Source: Cellulomonadaceae bacterium (GTDB taxonomy: Bacteria > Actinomycetota > Actinomycetes > Actinomycetales > Cellulomonadaceae). Taken from it: DNA of 19,221 bases. Shown one piece after another: positions 1 through 6,472 of the stretch. A program made the translations under genes and the position numbers. The stretch is taken from positions 1 through 19,221 of the forward strand of contig JAITCS010000140.1 in the NCBI GenBank assembly GCA_031282935.1, given 5' to 3'. The notes under the pieces were generated by a model, which did no database searches, was not told where the DNA came from, and worked only from the letters and a program-made list of their open reading frames with translations. Each line of letters begins with the position of its first letter. Within the stretch, counting starts at the first letter, position 1.

Positions 1-1
1 G

Positions 2-541
2 GTAATCGGCATGTACAGTTTCACTGAGGAACGCGCCGAAGTGGTGGACATGGCCGGGCCGTATCTGGTGGTGGGCCAAGAGATTCTGGTGCGCACCGAT
101 TCCCCCATCCAAACACTGCAAGATGTCGCAGGTCAGCGAGTTTGCGTGGTTATCGGAAGTACCCAGGCCGACTTTTTTGAGCGTGAACTCGGCGACAGCG
201 ACACCACATTTATAGAAGAAGTGTCCAGCGCCGAATGTGTGCGCCTCGTGGCTGAAGGCGGCGCCGACGCTGCCACCTCGGATGACATCATTTTGGCTGG
301 CTTCGCCTCTTCAGAGGACTTCCGGGGTAGGGTGCGGATTTTGGGGCAGCCGCTTTCAGAGGAATTCATCATGGTTGGGTTGCCGCCCGGGTCCACCGAG
401 CTGTGCCACCAGATTTCGGACGCCATCACCGAGATGATCGAGGATGGGTCTTGGTTGCAATTCTTGGAGCACCACACGCAACACACCGATTTCCTGCCGA
501 ATCCAGCCCTGAACCCGCCAGCCCTCAAGCCCTGCCGCTAG
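2..541 (+). CDS. Amino-acid ABC transporter substrate-binding protein, family 3 (C-terminal part)
   Basis: This is the 3' part of an extracellular solute-binding protein of family 3, most like the glutamate-binding GluB type. Such lipoproteins capture a polar amino acid outside the membrane and deliver it to an ABC permease. The reading frame is open to the window edge, and the ATG at 11 lies inside the conserved 'GMYSFTEERAEVVDMAGPY' segment, so the true start and signal peptide are upstream. Visible family features are the hinge-strand region 'IQTLQDVAGQRVCVVIGST', the ligand-lobe motif 'ADAATSDDIILAGFA' and the C-terminal helix 'ISDAITEMIEDGSWLQFL'. The tail after the last helix (LPNPALNPPALKPCR) is unlike the family's usual end, and its TAG stop lies in a small hairpin (532-555) that runs into the first downstream repeat. 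The permease and ATPase genes are not in the window. Glutamate specificity is inferred from similarity only. Confidence 0.85.
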   Translation, partial: VIGMYSFTEERAEVVDMAGPYLVVGQEILVRTDSPIQTLQDVAGQRVCVVIGSTQADFFERELGDSDTTFIEEVSSAECVRLVAEGGADAATSDDIILAGFASSEDFRGRVRILGQPLSEEFIMVGLPPGSTELCHQISDAITEMIEDGSWLQFLEHHTQHTDFLPNPALNPPALKPCR

Positions 542-554
542 GGGCTGCCCGGCA

Positions 555-707
555 GTTGAGCCTGTCGAAACCGCGACCACCGAAACCCAGCCCGCTGGTT
601 GAGCCTGTCGAAACCATCCGCGAGCGGACTTTACTCTCGGGCTGCGTCGGTCACCGAAACCCCGCCCGGCGGTTGAGCCCGTTCCGCTGGTTGAGCCTGT
701 CGAAACC
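555..707 (+). repeat. Cluster of short interspersed repeats (unit A x3, unit B x1)
   Basis: Three copies of unit A, (GG)TTGAGCCTGTCGAAACC, lie at about 555-572, 595-615 and 687-707. Between the second and third is a partial unit B (about 616-662) containing 'GCGGACT', 'CTCTCGGGCTGCG' and 'TCGGTCACCGAAACC'. A broken unit A start (GGTTGAG) is at 671-677. The cluster begins just after the stop codon of the solute-binding protein gene. The same units recur at 838-1030, 2405-2645 and 10578-10725. No protein-coding gene is credible in 542-1037. Confidence 0.9.
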
Positions 708-775
708 ACCTGATGAGTTATTTGCCCGGCGGCGGTTTTTAGGCCCCTGCCGAAGCGGAGTATAAGTGTCAAAGG

Positions 776-792
776 GCGCGGTGCAACCGCGC
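776..792. other. Short perfect hairpin in the intergenic repeat region
   Basis: GCGCGGT (776-782) and ACCGCGC (786-792) form a 7-bp GC-rich stem with a 3-nt loop. It lies between the convergent solute-binding protein and CNNM genes, where a terminator is expected. There is no T-run on the plus side and only a weak one on the minus side, so a terminator role is uncertain. Confidence 0.4.
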
Positions 793-837
793 AGTGTTCT
801 GTGTGGATTGTGGCAATGCCAGCGGTTGAGCCTCCCC

Positions 838-982
838 GGTGGTTGAGCCTGTCGAAACCACCTCTATCGGTTAACGTGCGTTAATCCGCGCGCCTGCCTG
901 TGGCGCTCCCTGTACCCTCCTGGCCACGGTAGAGTATCCGCAAGCGGACTCTACTCTCGGGCTGCGTCGGTCACCGAAACCC
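838..982 (+). repeat. Composite inverted repeat, left copy
   Basis: In order it holds unit A (GGTGGTTGAGCC...AACCACC, ends self-complementary over 7 bp), a TTAACG-TG-CGTTAA palindrome, a GC-rich linker with 'GCTCCCTGTACCCTCCTGGCC', a hairpin at 929-954 (GTAGAGT...ACTCTAC with an inner CCGC/GCGG stem) and unit B ending TCGGTCACCGAAACC. The reverse complement of 2405-2558 matches along its whole length with a few substitutions and small indels. The two copies flank the CNNM gene in opposite orientation, unit B facing inward. Confidence 0.9.
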
Positions 983-998
983 CCCGCGAGAGCGTACC

Positions 999-1030
999 TC
1001 TACTCTCGGTCTGCGTCGGTCACCGAACCC
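999..1030 (+). repeat. Extra partial copy of repeat unit B
   Basis: 'CTCTACTCTCGGTCTGCGTC' followed by GGTCACCGAACCC repeats the last part of the composite repeat only 17 bp after it ends. It stops 7 bp before the CNNM gene's stop codon. Confidence 0.8.
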
Positions 1031-1037
1031 CCGGCTC

Positions 1038-2336
1038 TTACCCGCTGACGAGCGCCGGGGTCGCTGCCGATTGCACCAGGCGCACCGTGGAAATCCGACG
1101 CCCGTCAACCTCGACGACCGTCAACTTCCCGCCGCCAGGCAACTGGATAACATCACCAACCTCGGCAACGCGAGCCAACTCAGAAAGCACATAACCGCCG
1201 ATGGTTTCATAAGGCCCCTCGGGCAGCTCAATCTCGGTGTGGCGCGCAAACTCCTCCAAGGTTAGCCCAGCATCGAAAGTCCCGGTGGCATAAATCTGGG
1301 CGGGCATATCGTACTCATCCCGAATATCGCCCACAAACTCCTCAACCAAGTCCTCCAGGGTCACAATGCCATCGGTGCCACCGTACTCGTCAACCACCAC
1401 CGCCAAGTGGGTACCGCTGGAGCGCAGCAAAGACATAGTTGCCAAAGCCCGGGCCGTGCCGGGCACAATCGGGATGGCCCGCTTCACCGCGTGAACGCGC
1501 AACACGTGGGGGTCAGCGCCGGGGGGCGGTTGTAACACGTCCCGAACATGCACGAACCCCAGCACATCGTCAAAGTTTCGCCCAATCACCGGGTAGCGCG
1601 AAAAGGGCTGCTCGCGCACCAGTTCGGCGGCGTCGGCCAAAGTGATTGAAGCAGGCAGAAAGCAAACCTTGCCGCGCGGGGTCATGGCCTCCACCAGTGT
1701 GCGGTTGCCAGCGTCCAGCACATCGGACAAGATTCGGCGCTCGTCGTCGTGCATACTGCCCTGGCCCTCAATTATCGAGCGCAGTTCCTCATCATCAATA
1801 TCAGCCGAACGGGCGCCCGGGTCAGCGCCGAGCAGCCGCACCACGCCGTTAGTTGACTTACTGAGCAGCCAAATCACTGGCCGCAGCACGGTTGCCAACA
1901 CCCCCACTGCGGGGGCCATCAGGCGAGCCACGGTCACTGCCTTTTGCTGCGCAATGCGTTTGGGCACCAATTCCCCGAACACCAACGAAATGTATACGAT
2001 CAGCAGGGTGAGGGAGGTGAACGCCAGCGCACTGGCAATTTGGGCGGGCACGCCGAGCCGCACCAGGTGGGGGGCCAAGGCGGGGGCAAGTATTGAGGCA
2101 CCAAAAGCTGCGGAAAGGAAGTCGCAAAGGGTGATTCCGATTTGCACGGCAGCGAGGAACCGGTTGGGGTCGCGCGCAATCTGGGCGGCACGCTCAGCCC
2201 GGCCTCCTTGTTCGATCATGCCATCTATTTGAGATTCGCGCAAGGATGCCACAGCGAATTCCGTGCCAGAAAGCAGCGCTCCGACGGTAATCAGAAGCAC
2301 CATCGCGATTATGGAAATCAAACTATGGCCAGCCAT
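1038..2336 (-). CDS. CNNM/CBS-domain membrane protein (HlyC/CorC family)
   Basis: This 432-residue integral membrane protein belongs to the CNNM/CorC (hemolysin-C-like) family, linked in bacteria to Mg2+ or Co2+ export or tolerance. The N-terminal CNNM domain (about 1-190) opens with a hydrophobic helix (residues 5-25) and 'LLSGTEFAVASLRESQI', and contains further membrane segments around 65-90, 100-122 and 135-160. Between these is the family motif 'FGELVPKRIA' (120-129). A CBS pair covers about 212-335, with 'MTPR' and 'VVVDEYGGTDGIVTLEDLVEEFVGDI' hallmarks. A CorC/HlyC-type C-terminal domain (about 350-425) follows. The length is normal. The ATG has no Shine-Dalgarno but is preceded by TAAGAT at 6 nt, so it may be leaderless. 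Inverted composite repeats flank the gene on both sides. The transported ion cannot be told from sequence. Confidence 0.92.
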   Translation of the reverse strand: MAGHSLISIIAMVLLITVGALLSGTEFAVASLRESQIDGMIEQGGRAERAAQIARDPNRFLAAVQIGITLCDFLSAAFGASILAPALAPHLVRLGVPAQIASALAFTSLTLLIVYISLVFGELVPKRIAQQKAVTVARLMAPAVGVLATVLRPVIWLLSKSTNGVVRLLGADPGARSADIDDEELRSIIEGQGSMHDDERRILSDVLDAGNRTLVEAMTPRGKVCFLPASITLADAAELVREQPFSRYPVIGRNFDDVLGFVHVRDVLQPPPGADPHVLRVHAVKRAIPIVPGTARALATMSLLRSSGTHLAVVVDEYGGTDGIVTLEDLVEEFVGDIRDEYDMPAQIYATGTFDAGLTLEEFARHTEIELPEGPYETIGGYVLSELARVAEVGDVIQLPGGGKLTVVEVDGRRISTVRLVQSAATPALVSG

Positions 2337-2342
2337 AAAATC

Positions 2343-2348
2343 ATCTTA
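2343..2348 (-). promoter_or_regulatory. Candidate -10 box for a leaderless CNNM-gene transcript
   Basis: On the minus strand TAAGAT is followed by GATTTT and then the ATG. A TANNNT box 6-7 nt before a start codon is the usual geometry of leaderless mRNAs in actinobacteria. No good -35 is visible, and no Shine-Dalgarno precedes the ATG. Confidence 0.35.
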
Positions 2349-2404
2349 GCCGTAGCTTTCGTTTCCATTTACCTAGCTGGCTATTACCGCCGACCAAATC
2401 GGGT

Positions 2405-2558
2405 GGTTTCGGTGACCGACGCAGCCCGAGGGTAGAGTCCGCTTGCGGATACTCTACCGAGGGCCAGGAGGGCACAGGGAGCGCTGCGACCGCCACTGGC
2501 GGCCGCGCGGATTAACACGCGTTAACCGATTGTGGTAGTTTCGACAGGCTCAACCACC
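2405..2558 (-). repeat. Composite inverted repeat, right copy
   Basis: This is the reverse-complement partner of 838-982. Read on the plus strand it starts with GGTTTCGGTGACCGA (unit B). It continues with the GTAGAGT...ACTCTAC hairpin at 2432-2457, a linker with 'GGCCAGGAGGGCACAGGGAG', the TTAAC-ACGC-GTTAA palindrome and unit A (GTTTCGACAGGCTCAACCACC). Relative to the left copy it has about 10 extra bases in the linker. Confidence 0.9.
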
Positions 2559-2581
2559 GGGTGGGGTCAACCGCTGGGCGG

Positions 2582-2645
2582 GGTTTCGACAGGCTCAACC
2601 ACCGGGTGGGGTCAACCGCCGGGTGGGGTTTCGACAGGCTCAACC
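2582..2645 (-). repeat. Two further tandem copies of unit A downstream of dnaB
   Basis: GGTTTCGACAGGCTCAACC occurs at 2582-2600 and 2627-2645, with 'accgggtggggtcaaccgc' spacers. With the unit A ending the right composite repeat this makes three copies about 45 bp apart. The array ends 23 bp before the dnaB stop codon, so it forms the dnaB 3' flank. Confidence 0.9.
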
Positions 2646-2668
2646 ACCGCGACGGGGTCAACCGCCGC

Positions 2669-4174
2669 TTACATGGTGATGTCGTCGAAGCGGGCGATGT
2701 GACCCCGGAACAAGACCGGGATGGTGTCGGTGCGCCCGTTTCGGTGCTTGGCCACGATCAGGTCAGCCTCCCCAGCGCGATCCTCATCGTTGTAATCGCG
2801 GTGCAGCAGAATCACCACGTCCGCGTCCTGTTCGATGGAGCCGGATTCGCGCAAATCCGAGAGCGCTGGCTTCTTGTCACCGCGCTGCTCGGGGCCACGG
2901 TTCAACTGAGAAAGCGCAATCACTGGAATGTCCAACTCTTTGGCCAGCAACTTTAGCGCCCGGGAAAACTCCGATACCTCTTGCTGCCGCGATTCGACCC
3001 GCGATTTGCCGGAGGTCATTAGTTGCAAATAGTCAATGATTACTAGATCTAAACCGTGCTGCTGCTTAATGCGGCGCGCTTTAGCTCTAATTTCCATCAT
3101 GGTGAGGTTTGGGGAATCGTCAATGAACAAAGGCGCGTCACTTATGCGCCCGGTCACATTTGTAATGTGATCCCAATCTACTGATTGCAAATTGCCGTTG
3201 CGCATTTTCTCCAAAAACACTTGGCTTTCCGCAGATAACAACCGTTGCAGAATCTCGTTGCGATTCATTTCCAGGCTAAAGAAAACGGCCGATTTCCCAT
3301 TCCGAATCGAAGCGGAGCGAGCAAAATCCAAAGCCAACGTGGACTTACCCAAACCCGGCCGCGCCGCGATCACCACCATCTGCCCGGCTTGCAGCCCGTT
3401 GGTGAGGGTGTCCAAATCGCGGAACCCCGTCGGAATCCCGGTCATCTGACCCCCGTGATGGTCCTCTAACTGCTTGAGGGTTTCGTCCAGCACCTCGCCA
3501 ACCGCGCGGTAATCCTCCCCAGCCCGCTTGTCGGTGACCGCGTACATTTCAGCCTGGGCCATGTTGATCAACTCAGAAGCCTCGCCGCCACCCTCGGCGT
3601 ACCCCAACTGCACAATCCGGGTGCCTGCGTCAATCAAACGGCGTAACTGGGCCCGCTCGTGGACTATGCGGGCGTAATACCCGGCGTTGGCGGCGGTGGG
3701 GACTCCAGCGAGCAAATCAGCCAGGTACGAGGAACTGCCCACCCTAGCGAGTTCCCCGCGCTTCTGCAGGGCATCCGCAACCGTGAGAAGGTCAGCGGGG
3801 TGGCCCCGCCCAAACAGTTCCAGAATCGCGTTGTAGATGATTTCGTGCGCTGGTTTGTAGAAGTCGTTCCCAGACACTGTGCTGATCACATCGGCGATGG
3901 CGTCTTTGGAGAGCAGCATACCGCCCAGCACGCTCATTTCGGCGACTAAATACTGAGGCGGGGTGCGATCGTAGGCTGCGCTAACGCCGCGAACGCTGTC
4001 CTCGAAAGCGGCGTTGAAGTCCTGATGGCTGTTGAAATCCTGACGGCCGTTGTAGCTCTGGGAGGTGTTGAAATCCTGGCGGTAATCCATGGGCACGGCG
4101 AGGTCTTGCGGGGCGTCAAAGCGCAGGTCTATCCGATTGTTGTAATCCACTGCTGCCATTTGGTCAACGCCCAT
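2669..4174 (-). CDS. dnaB: Replicative DNA helicase DnaB
   Basis: This is the hexameric 5'-3' helicase that unwinds DNA at the replication fork and recruits primase. Its N-terminal domain starts near residue 70 ('DRTPPQYLVAEMSVLGGMLL'). The RecA-like C-terminal domain has Walker A 'RPGLGKST' (272-279), Walker B 'VIIDYLQL' (378-385), 'SQLNRGPEQR' (422-431), 'DVVILLHRD' and the arginine-finger region 'KHRNG' (476-480). An ATG with a strong GGAGGG Shine-Dalgarno sets the start. The oddity is an extra ~68-residue N-terminal segment, rich in Q, D and N, containing four tandem hexapeptides of type xxQDFN (31-54). No intein is visible, since the Walker A region is uninterrupted. The gene sits 410 bp downstream of rplI behind a terminator, so it probably has its own promoter; TATGGT at 4213-4218 is a weak -10 candidate. 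Confidence 0.97.
   Translation of the reverse strand: MGVDQMAAVDYNNRIDLRFDAPQDLAVPMDYRQDFNTSQSYNGRQDFNSHQDFNAAFEDSVRGVSAAYDRTPPQYLVAEMSVLGGMLLSKDAIADVISTVSGNDFYKPAHEIIYNAILELFGRGHPADLLTVADALQKRGELARVGSSSYLADLLAGVPTAANAGYYARIVHERAQLRRLIDAGTRIVQLGYAEGGGEASELINMAQAEMYAVTDKRAGEDYRAVGEVLDETLKQLEDHHGGQMTGIPTGFRDLDTLTNGLQAGQMVVIAARPGLGKSTLALDFARSASIRNGKSAVFFSLEMNRNEILQRLLSAESQVFLEKMRNGNLQSVDWDHITNVTGRISDAPLFIDDSPNLTMMEIRAKARRIKQQHGLDLVIIDYLQLMTSGKSRVESRQQEVSEFSRALKLLAKELDIPVIALSQLNRGPEQRGDKKPALSDLRESGSIEQDADVVILLHRDYNDEDRAGEADLIVAKHRNGRTDTIPVLFRGHIARFDDITM
4013..4084 (-). repeat. Four in-frame 18-bp tandem repeats in dnaB
   Basis: Four consecutive 18-bp units, three starting GTTGAA and one GTTGTA on the plus strand, encode hexapeptides. 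Three have the consensus xxQDFN and one (the second) is TSQSYN. They form residues 31-54 of DnaB, ahead of the conserved helicase N-domain. Confidence 0.9.
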
Positions 4175-4250
4175 TGTTGCCCTCCATCAAGTCGCGCCCT
4201 GCCTGCTGGCTAACCATACAAAATGGGTCGGACAAGAACGTTTGGCGGCC

Positions 4251-4547
4251 TGTGGAGAACTGCGGCCAGTTTGGCAGAATCTCGCGGGTCGGGATGTGCA
4301 CATGTTGTGGAATACTTTGTGCAAAACTGTGGGCAGTGATTGGGGTCACTTTGGCTATTGGCCCGTGACCTGCGAATACGCATTTTCACCGCTGTGGATA
4401 GGAGTTGTGGAGTGCGCGAAACTCGAAGTTGTCGTGATTTGCGTCACGCTGGCAGCAAACAGTCTATTCCACAGTTTAGCAAGTCCTAAATGCACTGTTA
4501 GGCGGACGCAAAAGAACCTGGACAATTCGGGCGGAGGGCTTTCCACA
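4251..4547. promoter_or_regulatory. Cluster of DnaA-box-like sequences upstream of dnaB
   Basis: Seven 9-mers with the TCCACA core (one CCCACA) lie in the gap between rplI and dnaB. They are TTCTCCACA (4251-4259, minus), TATTCCACA (4306-4314, minus), CTGCCCACA (4329-4337, minus), CTATCCACA (4393-4401, minus), CACTCCACA (4406-4414, minus), TATTCCACA (4465-4473, plus) and CTTTCCACA (4539-4547, plus). CTATCCACA is one mismatch from the TTATCCACA consensus; TTCTCCACA is also one mismatch from TTATCCACA and from the mycobacterial-type TTGTCCACA. Chance would give far fewer. Whether DnaA binds here is inferred. Confidence 0.5.
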
Positions 4548-4572
4548 GCCCGGCCAAACCGTCCAGGTTCTT
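4509..4572 (-). terminator. Branched intrinsic terminator of the rpsF-rplI operon
   Basis: It begins 12 nt after the rplI stop codon. On the minus strand AAGAACCTGGAC pairs perfectly with GTCCAGGTTCTT (12 bp), and the 3' arm ends in TTCTTTTGC. The loop of about 37 nt contains a second hairpin, GGGCT/AGCCC (4536-4551). It separates the ribosomal operon from dnaB. Confidence 0.75.
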
Positions 4573-4584
4573 AGCGTTGAATAA

Positions 4585-5031
4585 CTAGGCGGCGACTACC
4601 TCAATAGCGACCGGCGCCAAAACCTCCGGGTGCAGACGCACGGAAACGCGGTGGCTCCCGGTGGTCTTGATCGGGGTTTTGATCTCGATCTTGCGCTTGT
4701 CAATGTTCACGCCCCGGCCAGCGGCGGCGGCGGCGATATTGGCGGTGGTGACGGCACCGAACAGGCGACCGGCCTCACCGGCCTTGGCGGGCACGACCAG
4801 CGGCTGCGCGTTCAGGGCAGCTGCGGTTGCCTTGGCATCCTCTACCGAGGCGATCTCGCGGGCCTTGCGGGCCTTGCGGATGTCGCTGACCTGCTTCTCG
4901 AAGCCCTTGGTCCACGGGGTGGCCAAACGGCGCGGAATCAGGTAGTTACGGGCGTAACCGTCTTTAACGGTAACGATATCCCCAGGCTCACCGAGACCGG
5001 AAACCTCATGGGTCAAAATTAACTTAGCCAT
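4585..5031 (-). CDS. rplI: 50S ribosomal protein L9
   Basis: This 148-residue L9 binds domain V of 23S rRNA at the base of the L1 stalk and has two globular domains joined by a long helix. The N-domain shows '[20 protein letters not shown]' and 'NYLIPRRLA', both family hallmarks. The linker helix covers about 40-75. The C-domain includes '[13 protein letters not shown]' and '[17 protein letters not shown]'. The length is normal. AAAGGAA lies just before the ATG, and the gene follows rpsR after 16 bp, so both are probably on one mRNA. The branched terminator follows directly. Confidence 0.98.
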   Translation of the reverse strand: MAKLILTHEVSGLGEPGDIVTVKDGYARNYLIPRRLATPWTKGFEKQVSDIRKARKAREIASVEDAKATAAALNAQPLVVPAKAGEAGRLFGAVTTANIAAAAAGRGVNIDKRKIEIKTPIKTTGSHRVSVRLHPEVLAPVAIEVVAA

Positions 5032-5047
5032 TAGTTAGGTTCCTTTC

Positions 5048-5287
5048 TTAGCGGCCGGAGGACGAATACGGGAGCAAGGCCATCTCACGGGCGTTTTTCA
5101 CAGCCCGAGCAATAGCGTTTTGCTCGTTTACCGAAACGCCGGTAACGCGCCGAGCACGGATCTTGCCGCGATCAGAAATGAATTTGCGCAGCAAAGCAAC
5201 ATCTTTGTAGTCAATGTTTTCGATTTTTTGCGTGCGGAGCGGATTGCTCTTCTTTTTTATTGGCTTACGCGCCATAGGCTTTGGCAC
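5048..5287 (-). CDS. rpsR: 30S ribosomal protein S18
   Basis: This 79-residue S18 pairs with S6 on the platform of the small subunit. The signature '[25 protein letters not shown]' is spread over residues 26-50, and the end '[15 protein letters not shown]' is typical. It has no cysteine, so it is the zinc-independent form. The start is taken as GTG at 5287 because AAGGAG lies 7 nt upstream; the in-frame ATG four codons later would be about 19 nt from it. The sequence 'MPKPMARKP' also fits the 'MAKP..RKP' start I recall for actinobacterial S18. About 90 bp separate it from ssb, and 16 bp from rplI. Confidence 0.97.
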   Translation of the reverse strand: MPKPMARKPIKKKSNPLRTQKIENIDYKDVALLRKFISDRGKIRARRVTGVSVNEQNAIARAVKNAREMALLPYSSSGR

Positions 5288-5377
5288 TGTAGTTCTCCTT
5301 GTTGATAAGTTTTGTGTTTCTGCTTCTCGGCTGTGCTGAGCTTTGCCACAGCCTGTGAATTGAGGGTAAAGCGCCTG

Positions 5378-5935
5378 CTAGAACGGGGGTTCGTCGCTGA
5401 AATCGGGGCCGTCTGAGGTAGCCCACGGATCGCCCTGGTAACCTCCACCGTACTGGCCACCACGACCACCCTGGCCGCCGTTTCCGCCGCCACCGTTGCC
5501 ATTACCGCCGCGATAGCCACCGCCTTGGTAGTCGCCGCCACCGCCGCTTCCACCGAAGCCGCCGTCGCCGCGCTGTTGGCGGACCACCTTGGCCGTAGCG
5601 CTGCGCAGCGAAGGCCCGATTTCATCTACCGAAATCTCATAGACCGTGCGCTTCTCGCCCGCTTTGGTGTCATAGGAACGTTGCCCTAACCGGCCTTGCA
5701 CGATAACCCGAGTGCCCTTGGTGACCGATTCGGCGATGTTTTCCGCCATTTCGCGCCAGGCCACACAAGTCAGAAAGAGGGCTTCCCCGTCTTTCCACTT
5801 GCCGGTTTGCCGATCCAAGGTGCGGGGAGTCGAGGCGACACGGAAATTACAGCGAGCAACACCAGATTGCCCAAAACTCAATTCCGGGTCGGCAACAACG
5901 TTACCCACGAAAGTGATAGTAGTTTCACCGGCCAT
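5378..5935 (-). CDS. ssb: Single-stranded DNA-binding protein SSB
   Basis: This 185-residue SSB coats single-stranded DNA during replication, repair and recombination. The OB fold fills residues 1 to about 115, with '[12 protein letters not shown]', 'RVASTPR', '[17 protein letters not shown]' and '[12 protein letters not shown]'. A glycine-rich linker with G, N, Q and Y (about 122-168) leads to the acidic partner-binding tip ending DEPPF. The ATG starts 2 nt after the rpsF stop (TAACAATG) without a clear Shine-Dalgarno, so translation is probably coupled to rpsF. This arrangement keeps S6, SSB and S18 on one transcript, as in many bacteria. Confidence 0.98.
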   Translation of the reverse strand: MAGETTITFVGNVVADPELSFGQSGVARCNFRVASTPRTLDRQTGKWKDGEALFLTCVAWREMAENIAESVTKGTRVIVQGRLGQRSYDTKAGEKRTVYEISVDEIGPSLRSATAKVVRQQRGDGGFGGSGGGGDYQGGGYRGGNGNGGGGNGGQGGRGGQYGGGYQGDPWATSDGPDFSDEPPF

Positions 5936-5937
5936 TG

Positions 5938-6291
5938 TTAGGCGCTCACGGGCTCGGCAACTTCAGCCTCGGCTGCAGGAGCTTTCTTTACCTTAGGGGC
6001 AGGCTTGTTGTCTTTGCGCATGATTTTGGTGCGCAACACGGTTTCATTCAAACCCAACAGACGATCCAACTCTTTTGCGGTATCAGAAGTCGAAGTGAAA
6101 TCAACTACCGCGTAAAGACCTTGCGAATGTTTCTTGATGTCAAAAGTCATCGTGCGACGACCCCAAACGTCAACCTTATCCACAGTGCCGCCGTCATTCG
6201 GAATTACTGCCAATAACTTATCAATCGTAGCGCCAATAGTGCGCTCTTCAGTGTTTGGATCCAGAATCATCATCAGTTCGTACTGACGCAT
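5938..6291 (-). CDS. rpsF: 30S ribosomal protein S6
   Basis: This is S6, the partner of S18 in 30S assembly and the first gene of the rpsF-ssb-rpsR-rplI operon. It opens '[19 protein letters not shown]' and has the core motifs '[19 protein letters not shown]' and 'YAVVDFTS', then '[15 protein letters not shown]'. The 117 residues include a lysine/alanine-rich tail ([21 protein letters not shown]), common in actinobacteria. A GGAGG Shine-Dalgarno precedes the ATG. The coding sequence happens to contain a perfect DnaA box, TTATCCACA, on the plus strand at 6176-6184. Confidence 0.98.
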   Translation of the reverse strand: MRQYELMMILDPNTEERTIGATIDKLLAVIPNDGGTVDKVDVWGRRTMTFDIKKHSQGLYAVVDFTSTSDTAKELDRLLGLNETVLRTKIMRKDNKPAPKVKKAPAAEAEVAEPVSA

Positions 6292-6396
6292 TCCATCCCC
6301 CTCCTTCGGACTAAGTAATTTTGCCCATATTTAGTGTTTATCGGTAATTGGCATTTGGAATGGCGCCAACCCCGACCCACCGTTTTGGGCGATTCG

Positions 6397-6415
6397 GTCA
6401 CAGACCTTCTGTGAC
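6397..6415. promoter_or_regulatory. Perfect 7-bp inverted repeat in the rpsF leader
   Basis: GTCACAG-ACCTT-CTGTGAC lies between the candidate rpsF promoter and its ribosome-binding site, about 105 bp before the start codon. It could be an RNA hairpin in the 5' leader, for example a site for S6:S18 autoregulation, or a protein operator. The sequence gives no way to choose. Confidence 0.4.
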
Positions 6416-6428
6416 AGGAGTCCAAGCG

Positions 6429-6437
6429 AGCATAGCA
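6429..6437 (-). promoter_or_regulatory. Candidate extended -10 promoter for the rpsF operon
   Basis: TGCTATGCT on the minus strand is an extended -10 (TGnTATGCT). TTCTGA lies 17 bp upstream as a weak -35. It would give a 5' leader of about 130 nt ahead of rpsF, including the GTCACAG/CTGTGAC hairpin. Confidence 0.4.
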
Positions 6438-6472
6438 GGGATTTAGGCGATTCAGAAATGGGGCGTCCGAAT

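Noticed and set aside
403..772. ORFs of 120 and 138 codons across the end of the solute-binding gene and the first repeats
   Set aside because: They read GC-rich DNA in frames other than the clear family-3 binding protein and continue into repeats; composition is Pro/Ser/Arg-rich shadow.
838..2558. A complete insertion sequence
   Set aside because: The inverted repeats look like element ends, but the only gene inside is a normal CNNM/CBS protein; no transposase, DDE or Y1 motif is present and no target duplication is evident.
2561..2956. Plus-strand ORF starting with 'GSTAGRGFDRLNHR'
   Set aside because: It is the repeat array translated, then antisense to the conserved dnaB 3' end.
2669..4174. 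Intein in dnaB
   Set aside because: DnaB is a frequent intein host, but the protein is of normal length after the N-terminal extension and the Walker A and B regions are continuous.
4175..4584. The chromosomal oriC itself
   Set aside because: DnaA-like boxes are enriched, but dnaA and dnaN are not adjacent, most boxes are imperfect and no long AT-rich unwinding element is visible.
6176..6184. Perfect DnaA box TTATCCACA in rpsF as a functional site
   Set aside because: A single copy inside a conserved coding region (encoding V-D-K) is compatible with chance; mentioned only as context for the cluster upstream of dnaB.
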